Shown: positions 1 through 10,129 of the stretch, one piece after another
Layout: each line of letters begins with the position of its first letter
How positions within the stretch are numbered: the stretch's first letter is position 1
Source: Rhizophlyctis rosea
Taxonomy: Eukaryota; Chytridiomycota; Chytridiomycetes; Rhizophlyctidales; Rhizophlyctidaceae
DNA: 13,408 bases
Assembly (NCBI GenBank): GCA_027596075.1
Contig: JADGJC010000227.1
Span: 4,952 to 18,359, forward strand
Reading direction: 5' to 3'
Position numbers and translations under genes: made by a program
Notes under the pieces: model-generated
What the model was told of the DNA's origin: nothing
Database searches by the model: none
Seen by the model: the letters and a program-made list of their open reading frames with translations, nothing else

Positions 1-2900
1 GGCGGCAAACTAGAGTATGTGTCACTGCGTGTCACCTTGTATCACAAATCCACCCGCCATAATTCGAAGCCACATCGGCAAACGGCCGGGTCGACTTGGC
101 CTTCCCAAAAATTCCATCTTGTACAAATGGCGGACAGGGATGTGGCTTCTCTGGAGCGGCGGGTGTAAGAAACATTCCATGACATCAATCACATAGTCTT
201 CGCAATCTCAGAATGTCTCTTTACTGCTATGCATGATATCAATTATGTAGCAATGCAGTCCGTTCAACCGTACACCCCCCCGTTTTTTAAACACTTTGAT
301 GGAGCCTGCAACTTGAAAGAGTCTGATCATTCCTACACCGCGAGAGCTCGACCCGAAGTGGGGCAAATATCGCACTAGAGCAGCTGGTGGGATAATGCAA
401 CTCCAACTGTCAACGTGCTAAACACTCTGCAGACTTCCGTTCATTCTTTTTGAACTTGCAACTCGAGATGCACGGACGGGGTAAGTGTCGGATGATTTGC
501 CAACTCATCACACATGGGCTTTTGTCCAAAAAAGAGTACCCGGCGCATGTAACATATTCCCACTGCATGGATTCGGATCCGACCAGCAAAGTGAGCAGCG
601 GGATGAATCAATGTCTGCTATTGTTGAACGCTTGTCTGTTAAGCTGCAGTGAGGATCAACCACAACCTGAATAACTCATATGCCGCCGCTCAGTAGCAAT
701 CCTCATTTTCAGTCGGTAACCGTAGCACCAAAGCAAGTCGATTGAACGTGGTGGTTTACTCCACCATCCCAATGACATCAACCATTGGCGGCTTCTTCAC
801 GTGTTGACAATGGGGGGTCAGGCCGGATGTATCTGTTTTGGCACTTCATCCAAATCTTGAAGACTCCATACAGAGGAAAAACTATCGTTGCCGTCGGCGG
901 ACAGAGCATTGCACGTAGCGCCTTCCATACATTTCATATAAACTCAATAAACCTCAAGCTGTGGAAGATTTACATAGTAGCTTCACCTATTATGAGAAGA
1001 ATATGGAAGCAATATCTGCACTGCGTCCCGGAAGCCCGCTGAATCAGATGATCAAAGCTAAGGGCAGTTTCATATATGTGATACCGAACCGAAATGTTAT
1101 TCAGTGTCTCCAGTCCCTAAGCATTATCCCTGTCTGGCTATGTGGTCAGGGCCAATGTCATTGGTCACCTTCAAACCTTCACGTGCTGTTTTCCGTTCCA
1201 CGTCGACCGGCGACTGGTTGCGATAGCAATGCTGGAATCCTGCCAGCCATCCTCTCACCATTGGTCATCCCTCTGAGAACGGAGATGACCAGCTCCAATA
1301 TGGCGCGCTTTGTATTGCTTGCCTCTTTCATCAGTAAGACGGCCCAATTCGTTTTTTTCTTTCTTTGAAGTTTGAAGTTTGGGATGTGCAAGCCAAAAAA
1401 AAAAAAAAATTGGCCATGGGGGAGGCTTTTCACGTCCACTCCTCGTCACGAGCGACTATCGCGGATTCAGGACCTTGTGAGTCTCCTCTACAAGCATGCC
1501 GCATGCGCCGTCTACTCTACAAAGCCTGTTTAAGCTGATACAAGAAGTATCTGGTTGTCCCAGTTCTAGCGCCTCCATACATCGCAATGTCCATTTGCAG
1601 TTCTTGGCTTGAAGCAACCTCGCTTGCTATGTAAGTTCAATGACGGAGGGACTCCTTACTTTTTGTTGAGGTAGAACCGGGCACGTCGTTTGAGGGTTAT
1701 CCAACCGTTCAGCGAGGTCCTTCCCCAAGTGCCCGTCAAACTGATACCTGATATCTCCACTTTGTCGTTCCACGACACTTGGACTGTATGCTTTTTGTTC
1801 GACGATACACATACGCCATTGTCGCCTGCAAAATCCGCTTTTGGGGACTGTTCTGAATTGTGAGGGAGATTCTTCTCTGCCAAGTGTGATGACACAAAAT
1901 GGGTTCCCCGTTCTTACCGCACGGACTTTTCTTAAGATTCTTCGACACTTTCGGTTCTTAACTTTTTGCACGATCTGGACTGTGGATAACGAAGAAGTTG
2001 AACTGTTCGATGTTGGTTTGCAACAGACCGATGTGATAGCTACTATCGGCAAAGGCGTTGGCGAAGTAGGCCTGAGCGGTCATACACGGGTGTATTTGCT
2101 TAGAGCGACGGAGTTCCAATTCAAATGCTCATAACAAGAGGAAGCCACAGTTATGCACCCAAACCTGGATGGAGGTCCATTCAACCAGACGGCTCTATCT
2201 AAACGTCGTGCAATTCTTTTTTTTTCGATTATCAAACGCGGCAGGCTTTTCCAACCAAAAAAGAGCTGGGGAATGTCTACAAGTCATTCATATCTTGGAA
2301 GGGTTCCTTCCAGGTCTACGATACAGCTGATAGGAACAGGATGTTTCTCATCTGCATAATTGCACCGGAACCCGATTCTGCACACTGGTGATGGGTTTGG
2401 AGAGATATGCATGCAAGGTTTGGTGCGTCGTATTAGCGTAGTAGTCAGAAAAGTAGAAAACTTTCATTGCCCAGTGTCACAGCGTCAGGTCCAAACGGCC
2501 GGTGTCTACCTTGCACACGTGTGACTTTCGGGATTTTGACAACAGCGCCTGGCGTCAACAGCTTCATCCTCGTCATGCAGGTTCTAGCGTGAATGTCGAT
2601 TCGGATTTGATTTTGCACTACTGGGCTACCGTTCAATGGAGATGAGAGGAGAACTCGATCGGGGGTAGAATCACTGACTGTATGAGGGAAGGCACATGTA
2701 AAGACGGCCGTGGGTCATTGTTTGTTCACCGGATGTTCTTTCGTTGGTTGAGCGTGACGGGTGTCCGCTGCATTTCCTGACATACTTGCTGTTATGAGGC
2801 CTTGTTTTTTGCCTTCGGATCCATGTAGGTCGCCCTTTATACGGTCGCTTGAATGGGATGAGTATCGGCGAATAACACCAGAAGGTTGGTGGCGTCAAAG
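1..2900. other. Gene-poor stretch at the left end, no gene supported
   Basis: The longest frames are 141 codons (1627-2052, minus), 135 (961-1368, plus) and 97 (1841-2134, plus), all within the chance range and without recognisable motifs. Donor-like GTAAGT occurs at 481 and 1631 on plus, but I could not pair either with an acceptor that joins convincing exons. A 14-A run lies at 1395-1408 and a 9-T run at 2217-2225. No long terminal repeats, transposase motifs or RNA genes were seen. Confidence 0.5.
1395..1408 (+). repeat. 14-A homopolymer
   Basis: Fourteen consecutive A lie in non-coding sequence. I looked for a processed-transcript origin (coding sequence or polyadenylation signal upstream, target-site duplication) and saw none. 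Confidence 0.9.
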
Positions 2901-5800
2901 GCAGTTACATTCATATCCCTATCAGCGTTCGGCACTTCCAATGTCCATTGCAGGTGTGTCCAGTCAGTAAGAAAAGTCACTTCTGCAAAAAGGGGGTCCG
3001 AGTGGAAAGTGTCCGATAGTGTTTTGAAAGAGTCGGGAACTGTACCCTGCCTGGAGGGCGTGCAAGAAAAGTGAAGTCTGCAATGCAAGCAAATGCAGTC
3101 GTCGAAAACATTTCCGAGCAATCTTTTGAGCTTTTTAGTGTGTTAGCTGATGTTTCGAGACTCCATTCTTAAGGTCATGTTTGCATTGGAAAAGCCCATC
3201 ATTAACCTGCCCGGAAGGCCGCAGAATGAAGAATATGAGATAAGTGCTGCCTCCAGTAAAACAAAAATAGTGGTTCAAAGCGCAACGCTCCTGCGATGCG
3301 GACGATCGCATTAGGAGCAGGATGGCCAGAGCAAGTCATCGAAGTCCTGATCATGCTAAGCATTAGAGCATTCAGGCTTTCGGTTATGGTTTTACTGATT
3401 TCCACTATCCGCTGAGATATTGACGAACAGACTTTGGTATCTGCAGTATCTGTTCTGCACAAAGATAGTTCAGACGAACGTGAATTCCGATTACGGCTAC
3501 TGTCCGGAATTGTATGATTTGATTGTGCTGCGATCGCATTTTTTTTGGGGTTCTGGAGGGTCTTCAGGGCGGTACTCGCGCGGTCGGATACCACTGTGGG
3601 CAGGAAAATGCAAAGTGGGGAGCATGATTGCAGATGTTGCTCCTGAAAGAGGACTGTCTTCTGCAAACGCACTGCTCATAGAATCGGAATGCGCATCATG
3701 CATCCGAGAGCATTCCCGTTTGTTGTGCGTAACACCAGCGAAAAAAGCTTCAAAGGCGCCAAAGCTGAATCTTGACGAAAGATAAGGTTTTATCTCTCCG
3801 CCACTTTTTAGGAGCGATATATTTCCTTTTGCATGCCGGTCAAAGCATTTGCGAAATCATGAGTAAGACGAACCAGCGGAGTGCGCCCAAGGCAGTGGTC
3901 ATTTCCTTTGAGTGGATGGGTGTGAACAACCGTTTGTAAAGTCAGATTTGTAAGCGTCATCCTTCGTTATTTGTGAGGCGGACACTATGCAATCAGCCAG
4001 GCAATGCCAATTGTTCCCTTTGGAAGGTGGATTGGTGATTTCCAGTTCTTCAAGAATCAGTAGCGGTGATCGCGGATACTAGTAGCTTTCAGCGAAGATG
4101 TTGAAAGATATATGGCGAATCCGCCGGCGAAATGGAAACAGAAACAACGAAGTGCAACAACTACACTGATGATGTAGATGGTTACTTTCAACATGACGCA
4201 GTTTGATTTCTCGCCCGCTCGCTTAACTGATCCCAGGCTCGGTCTTTTCTTTTTGTCCCTTGTTGAATGGCGATGAGACAGACAATGAGCGAGGCTCTCG
4301 GTTAGTTGTCCTGAGCAATCTTTGACAACTGGCGGGACTTGGGATCTACCCACTCTACCCTAAAAGCATGCAGATATGCCGAGTGCAGCCGACCAGGGGA
4401 ATCAGATAAGTCGGAAGACAAGAGAGGTTGTGATTATCCATTTCCAGCTGCTGCTTACAACCCATGCGCATAGACAATGGCCAGTGCTGAAGTCGAGTAA
4501 AACTGTCTTACAGATACCTGTAATCATGCAAACTTTTGACGACTAGCTGGATGTACCCGTCATTTTCAACATGGCGTAGTACATTGATATTGGCGGCTGA
4601 CAACGGACCGTGTTTTTGGACTTTTGCATTGTGTACGTCACAAATCTCACCGGAATAGCGGGAGGTTCTTTGGGTTCCGTTGATTGTCATGAGGGACTTT
4701 ACAAATTCTCGACCTTGTCTCTCGGTAAGCATACAGATACGCCCGCGTCACACCGGTTTCAAGACATTCCGCAGGGTCCGGATTAATGTGACAACGAGAT
4801 GCATTCTGGTTAGTCTGGTTGTTCCATTCCTCCGACTTCATACAGCGCGTTCGATGGTGCTGATACAATCTTGTTCATTTTGGTAGACGCATATGGAGGG
4901 TTGTTGCTTTCCCTGGACTTCGCGGATGAAGTGAGTGAACTGGAACATGTCAAAGCAGTTGTCGGATGGATACTGCCGAGACCGTTTTTATAACTTCATA
5001 GGTCCACTGCCTGTGCAAGGGACGCTCAAATTCTCAATATGTGGATCCCACTTGGAATATCACCTGTGAAATGACTTTATCCATTTTCTCCGTAGCGGGG
5101 GGGGGGGGGGGGGGATTTTTTTTTGCACGGCAATACACACATGCGCGGTGTCCAACCTGAAAAGTCTGAAAGAGTGTCCCTGAAGACCAAAACAAATCTC
5201 CAAAGGCTCACACCAATCTACATCCTGTGCAACTCGTGCTGCGCATGACCCCCATACTTGACGCACGGACTCATCCGACGATTTACCGAGGCATCGCTGG
5301 ACCGTAGTTGATATTGAAATGTTGGGGATCTGGACATGGAAACTGCTGAATCTTCAATGACTCCATATCGTGAAATTTTTGCATGAACTGAATGATGCAT
5401 GTTGTGTAAATCGTAAGTGGGAATATCCTGCTGCTGTAGACTTGACGGGTGAAGTTCGTAGTCAACGTGCTGTATTGACATACGCCCCTCTTTTGGAGGT
5501 GGACCAGAAGTATAGGGCAGACATGTAAGCAGAATCAGTTTTGACCGCCCAGTCCCAAGTGCGATGCATCCGCGAAACCGTACAAGTGTGAAAATAGCTT
5601 TCAAATTCGCAACGAGTAGGGAAGTTGCGATGCGTTCATATGCCTCTATCGTTGCTTTACAACTCGTTTCTATTCCCTTTTTTGTGTAAGGCGGGACGTG
5701 CAATAAGCTGACGGAAGATGCACAGTTGTGTAGTCAGCTTTGCAAAATCTCAAAAAGAACGGCAATGTACATGAGGGAGTAAACTCAGTAATATTGTATC
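2901..5800. other. Gene-poor stretch, no gene supported
   Basis: The longest frames here are 161 codons (5218-5703, minus), 156 (3202-3672, minus) and 121 (3420-3785, plus). With a stop about every 21 codons in random DNA, the longest chance frame in six frames of a 13-kb window is around 150 codons, so these are not convincing. None contains a family motif I recognise. Scattered GTAAG-type sites occur on both strands at about the expected rate. The 18-G run at 5097-5114 is the only striking element. Confidence 0.5.
5097..5124 (+). repeat. 18-G homopolymer followed by A and 9 T
   Basis: An uninterrupted run of 18 G (5097-5114) is followed by A and 9 T (5116-5124). A G run this long is very rare by chance and is prone to slippage and to assembly error. 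No coding context was found around it. Confidence 0.9.
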
Positions 5801-7970
5801 GTTCCTCTTGTCAAGGAAGACTGATCCTTCGTATGCCCAGCACTATCTAGATTGCATAGGAATGGAAGAAATTTGGTAAGGGGAGCAAGATGGACTGGTT
5901 CTCATTATGTGACCATCTAGAGTCTTGTTTTGGATGTTCGACGACAGAGTTTTGGTCAGCGGAGCACCAGATTCTAAGAAGAAACCGGTCCGCACGATGT
6001 GCCGTCGATGTTGTGTTCGTTTTCTGTCTGCTGTGAGTCCCCTACCTTGAGGAAGGTCTCAAAGTCCGGAGGGTTCAAGGTTATCCAAAAGCCGAGGTCA
6101 GCAGTCTGTGCGTATGATGCTTGCAGAACGAGTGAGTACAGTCGATCAAGTTATTTACCTCATAGTTTTTCGAAAGAGACGCGTTTGATTCTTCTGATCA
6201 AAAGCAACTACACACCCCGCACGGATAACCAGGCTCTGCAATAAAGGTTTGAAAGCCCATTCCTCAAGAATTCATAAAGAGCCAAGGTTGGACTTTGCAT
6301 ATTTCGGTATGACCGCCACCTTTGTGGGGCATCTTCCTGGTAGGGGTCTGACACGAATGGTTTTCGTTTTTGTCTAGTCTTTGCTGGTTCTTGCTGGAAA
6401 AAAAAAATCTGGCGGCGGATGCAAGTGTAGCAGCGGTCACAGGCCAGCCACAAGAGGGAGGTGCCCGTAGCCAAGATGCAGAAGGTCAATGCTGAACGAT
6501 GAATCCCTTTGGTATGATGCCGTATGGTTCTGGCGGCTGCTGACCTTTCAGCACAGCATTGGCTGAGTTGGCAATGAAACTGCAGCTGTGCTGCGTGCGT
6601 TCATCAACGAATTGACTTGTGCGAAAAGAGTCTCCGTCTGCTTCGTCCCTTTCGCCTTCCTCTGCAATAGCTGCAATTCTTCCAGATGCATGGGTTGAGC
6701 CAGCAACAGGAGATCCGGATCAGGAGAGGCTTTAGCCGTCGGCAGCCTGCATTGGGTTGCTGTTATGTAAGCAGCGTAGGCGCACACTGTCCAGTTTCAA
6801 GTGAGGAAATGGACTTACCTTTTGTGACGTCTATGACTCAGGGTGAAAAATTCAGGGAAATACAGTTGAGCTCTTTTGAGCACGTCGGTACCGGCTCATT
6901 TGGCAGGAATGCGGGGTTGAGTAATCCATTGCCATCCGAGATAGTGAGCTCTCAATACATGTTAAATTACCTGAATCGTGGAACGACGTTGTGTTCTCAG
7001 CCGTGCATGCTTTTGTTTCTGGCTGATCGTCTCATGTCCGCCGCCGACGAGATTTTTTGACCGACCCATGTGTGCTGTGGTTTCGATTTAATGATTTGGC
7101 ATGACCTTCCAGAGTTTGTCCCCTTTTCTAATACATTGATTTTGACCGCCTCAGTGTTTTTTTTGGGCAAGTCGTCGAGAATGGAGCGGGGCGATGAACG
7201 CTGGAAGCGGGGACAACAAGGTGATTATTGCTAAGGGAATTATTTGCTTTTCAAGCTTGCTCACGGGAGAGGCAGCTTGAGAGTTGGGGTCAATTCACTC
7301 CTCAATAGCGTTTTCAGTACGTAGCATTGAAGTCGTTAACACGTCCTCACAAAAAATATGCCTTGGGTAAACCCCGGGCGCTGTACTGCAATGGCCGTTT
7401 TCGGTGAATTTGGGGGTTCCGCTCACTCATCCATATCTTGTTCACTCACCTAAGACCAAGACGCATTGCAATGAGACCATTTGACCCAACAAAAAAAAGG
7501 TTAGCAAGCAGTCGAGTCATCAAGGCTGAAGTCGAGATAAGGACAAACGTCTCCTTAATCCTTGCGCTCCTTGTCCGTTGCAATTCATAGTCTTATCTGC
7601 AAGTTTGTTCGGCGAGGGTGACAACCCAGAACCATGACGAGAATGGAGAAAAAGGTTGAGGGGCAACCAGCTATCTATGATGTCACTCGAGATCTGAGAA
7701 GTCCACTTGCATTACATAAAGGTTGTTTTGCAAAGTATTGCAAGCAGGCCCGGCATGAGTCTGATCGTGGTCACCATGGGCTTTAACCCACACAAGACCA
7801 AACAAAACCTGCTTTTTTCCAATGGCTTTCACACTTGGCTCTGGGGAAACGCCAGAGCGAAGAAGTCAAACCGCTTTTCTCGCAATGCCACGAAAATGAA
7901 CTCTAGCCTTCCAGTGACACTGGATCGGGTCCGCAGGAGAATCACTTGCGGCGCAATGTTATTTCTGTGA
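5801..7970. other. Gene-poor stretch downstream of the TIR-like/TPR gene
   Basis: This holds the candidate fragment at 6548-6895, an overlapping plus frame of 124 codons (6686-7060), and further short minus-strand open pieces that read somewhat like protein. One is 5974-6150, with LGFWITLNPPDFETFLK; another, roughly 6160-6270, contains FKPLLQSLVIRAGCVVAFDQ. A GTAAAT donor-like site lies between these two, but no acceptor keeps the phase. From 7061 to 7706 I see nothing beyond ordinary mixed sequence. A 10-A run sits at 6398-6407. Confidence 0.5.
6548..6895 (-). other. Candidate two-exon coding fragment, unassigned
   Basis: The minus strand shows an open stretch 6895-6819 ending AAAAG|GTAAGT. 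A 72-nt intron (6818-6747) follows, with CTTAC and ATAAC near its end and a TGCAG acceptor. The second open stretch, 6746-6548, ends in TGA. Splicing is in phase and gives about 91 residues, including LLLLAQPMHLEELQLLQRKA, which looks helical. There is no in-frame ATG in the first piece and no recognised domain. It could be part of a larger gene, a decayed gene or chance; a plus-strand frame of 124 codons (6686-7060) overlaps it. Confidence 0.2.
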
Positions 7971-9713
7971 TTATAGTATGTCACATAATACCCGCCGCTG
8001 CTTGCCTTGCGTTGTGGATAACGGTCTATCTGCAATCGCCCTTGCCTCAGCAACTTCACTTTTAATGTTCCTCCCTGCTTCCGGACATCGCCGCTGCAGG
8101 GCCTCCACTTCATCATATCTACCCTGCAGACTGTACAACACCATCAAATCGCGAATAGATTGGTGGGTATCAGGATGGTCGAGGCCGAATGCGCGAGTTT
8201 GCCTCTCCACACATTCCGTGAGGAGTGACTCCGCTTTTTGGTGGTATTCCTTTCGACCTTGAAATATGAAGCCATGATACAAGATCGCAAGGTTGTGAAG
8301 GGTTGTCAATGTATCGGGATGATCGTCGCCCAACAATTTCCGCTCCCTTGCCAGACTTTCCACCCATAATTTCTCCGCCTTTTCAAACTTCCCCGAACTA
8401 CCGTACAGACGAGCGAGGTTGTTGATAGCCGCCAAAGTCTCCGGGTTTTCTTCCCCAAGCACAACTTCCCTCCTACGAAGACAATCTATATAAAGTGATT
8501 CCGCCTTCTGGTATCGACCCTGATGATAGTAGACTTCTGCAAGATTGTTGATGGCGCTTAAGGTAAGAGGATCATTCTCTTCAAGATTCTTCCGAGTTCG
8601 CTTCCAGCATTCCCGATACAAAGGTTCCGCCTTTTCGAACAACCCCCAGTCATCATACAGGATTCCCAGGTTGTTGAGCGCCACTAAGGTTTCGCGATCA
8701 TTCTTTCCTAGTAACCGCCTCCGTATCTTCAGACACTCTGTTTGAACCCGCTCCGCCTGCTCATACATCCCTTGATCCGCGTACAAACTTCCCAAAAGGT
8801 ACTGCCACTTCGCATGCTCCAATTCATCGTTCCCCTCCCCCGCGAAGTGCATGTAAGATTCCACCGTCCCGATCATCCATTTTGAAAGAAGGGAGAGAAC
8901 CATCCGATCGAGTGCTTCGAATCCTACACTCTCATGCACAGCCGCCCTAATGGCAATTAGATCATCTTCTTTCGAAGCTTCACTCTCTTCGGATTTGATG
9001 GATGCAATCAAGTCATAGAAAGTGTTGAGGTCGGCTTGAAGGGTTTCAGTGAAGTCATCCTGCTCCGACTCTGGGATGGCGATGTCGAATCTTGCTTTGC
9101 AGTCGGCGCACGCGTACAATTCGAAGACGCACCAGGCGCGAGTCAGGGTGATGGGGTTGTCCCAGGGGGTGAGGATCATTAGGAGGTTTCCGATGGTGGA
9201 AATGACGGTTTTGAAGGTGTATTGTAACCAGTCGGGGGAAATCTTGGACCGTCCGTGTTGCGGGAGGGAGAAGAGGTCAAACCAAACTATGATGGTCTCT
9301 GTGTCCTCTTCTTCTTGGAAGTAGGAGGTGAGGGCATCGACGGTGTCAAGGAACTCGTATTGCCAAGAATGGCTGATGAACCAGGTGGCGGGTCCAATGA
9401 TGGAGGGTGCTTCAGTGGAGAGGCGGGAGCAGAGGGATTGCGCGGATTGAGTTCGGGGTATGATGAAGTCGTTACACACTTGTGCCGTGGTTAGGTTGGT
9501 GAGACGGTCCCGGCCACCGCATTCCGCAATGAAAGTATCGAAGTAAGCAACACTCACTCCAATCAGCGGGAGCTCTGCAGTCCTGGTTTGTACTATAGCG
9601 GTGGAATTCGACTCATTTGGAGGAGGCATAGTTTCTGATTGACCCGAGGATTTGGTAAGCATCAATAGCATGCAGTCGTGTGTGACCTCCCGGCATGCTA
9701 AGGTACTGGGCAT
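7971..9713 (-). CDS. TIR-like domain plus kinesin-light-chain-type TPR protein (580 codons)
   Basis: A single open exon ends in TAA. Residues about 50-107 form a leader with LIGVSVAYFDTFIAECGGRD. Residues about 108-206 look like a TIR fold: a first strand ATWFISHSW (109-117), a second strand IIVWFDLF (141-148), a polar loop, a helix around WLQYTFKTVISTIG, a strand LLMILTPW, then TRAWCVFELYAC (191-202). WCxFE resembles the WCxxE element of plant TIR domains, where the Glu is catalytic for NAD cleavage; E198 is the counterpart by motif. A linker (207-299) leads to six TPR units of mostly 42 residues (about 300-543) with NNLA-LY and HPDTL motifs as in kinesin light chains. I recall chytrid and algal proteins with this order. 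The role is inferred: TPRs sense or bind a partner and the TIR-like part signals. No nucleotide-binding (NB-ARC) P-loop was seen. The first Met is at 9713, but an apparent leader intron covers it, so Met29 at 9629 (552 residues) may be the true start. Confidence 0.9.
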   Translation of the reverse strand: MPSTLACREVTHDCMLLMLTKSSGQSETMPPPNESNSTAIVQTRTAELPLIGVSVAYFDTFIAECGGRDRLTNLTTAQVCNDFIIPRTQSAQSLCSRLSTEAPSIIGPATWFISHSWQYEFLDTVDALTSYFQEEEDTETIIVWFDLFSLPQHGRSKISPDWLQYTFKTVISTIGNLLMILTPWDNPITLTRAWCVFELYACADCKARFDIAIPESEQDDFTETLQADLNTFYDLIASIKSEESEASKEDDLIAIRAAVHESVGFEALDRMVLSLLSKWMIGTVESYMHFAGEGNDELEHAKWQYLLGSLYADQGMYEQAERVQTECLKIRRRLLGKNDRETLVALNNLGILYDDWGLFEKAEPLYRECWKRTRKNLEENDPLTLSAINNLAEVYYHQGRYQKAESLYIDCLRRREVVLGEENPETLAAINNLARLYGSSGKFEKAEKLWVESLARERKLLGDDHPDTLTTLHNLAILYHGFIFQGRKEYHQKAESLLTECVERQTRAFGLDHPDTHQSIRDLMVLYSLQGRYDEVEALQRRCPEAGRNIKSEVAEARAIADRPLSTTQGKQRRVLCDIL

Positions 9714-9727
9714 TCCTCATGCCTTAC
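9635..9727 (-). other. Probable 5' leader intron of the TIR-like/TPR gene
   Basis: The minus strand shows CAG|GTAAGG at 9727, a CTTAC branch-like pentamer about 21 nt before the end, and ATCAG at 9635. This makes a 93-nt intron of typical fungal form. It would remove the ATG at 9713 and the first 26 codons after it, leaving ATG at 9629 as the first in-frame start. The spliced upstream leader has an in-frame TAG and no in-frame ATG after it. The family-like sequence begins around residue 50, so losing residues 1-28 costs nothing recognisable. Confidence 0.45.
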
Positions 9728-9922
9728 CTGATTTTCTGTGGAAACTTCGAATTAGGACACGGTGTGCTTTCACTTGAACTGTAACGAGAGTCACTCGAAT
9801 TATCTAGAAAGTGGTGCCACTCAAGTAGACACCGATGTTTGCTTGTGGGAATATTGGCAGAGACGTTGAGTTACGAGTCCTGCCTTCCCATCCGGCTGCC
9901 TGCTTAGGCAACCAGCAGGAGA

Positions 9923-9929
9923 CTTTATA
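9923..9929 (-). promoter_or_regulatory. TATA-like box for the TIR-like/TPR gene
   Basis: The minus strand reads GATATAAAGTC here, about 195 nt upstream of the proposed leader-intron donor and 210 nt before the first ATG. A start about 30 nt downstream would give a short leader containing the 93-nt intron. The match is to a short motif only, so chance is possible. Confidence 0.3.
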
Positions 9930-10129
9930 TCACTTCCATAGCACCTTCAGCACCTCCTTGATGAGTAACCTCGTGATACAGATGTGGCCACATGTGTGGT
10001 CCTTTCTGCAACAGCCACACTCCGACTGTGTTCCGACCTCCGTTTCACAACATCAAAGTCCTGCAACCCAAATCCACATTCGCATTCGATAGCCGGCTTT
10101 GCCAACAACGAGCCAGTAGAATCAAGTGT

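Noticed and set aside
3202..3672. 156-codon minus-strand frame overlapped by a 121-codon plus-strand frame
   Set aside because: Both are within chance length, neither has a recognisable domain, and they conflict with each other.
4168..4585. Two copies of a TTTCAACATG-RCG-YAGT phrase about 375 bp apart, suggesting an internal diverged repeat
   Set aside because: Similarity extends only about 30 bp. Ten-base identical pairs are expected many times in a window this long.
5257..5290. Minus strand CGGATGAGTCCGTGCGTC resembles a hammerhead ribozyme core
   Set aside because: The invariant CUGAUGA is CGGAUGA here, and the required GAAA segment closing the core is missing.
5218..5703. 161-codon minus-strand frame, longest in the left part
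   Set aside because: This is about the chance maximum for six frames of a window this size, and no motif was recognised. A second minus-strand frame is also open over 5283-5465.
6070..6090. GGTTCAAGGTTATCC looks like a tRNA B-box
   Set aside because: No matching A-box, acceptor stem or cloverleaf could be drawn around it on either strand.
6686..7060. Plus-strand frame of 124 codons containing FEHVGTGSFGR, like the glycine-rich loop of an AGC-type protein kinase
   Set aside because: The spacing before the loop is too short. No Val or lysine-bearing strand follows it, and no HRD or DFG motif was found downstream. A chance match or unrecognisable relic is more likely.
8170..8367. Several short frames on both strands inside 7971-9713
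   Set aside because: They are shadows of the TIR-like/TPR coding region, whose repeats and motifs fix its frame.
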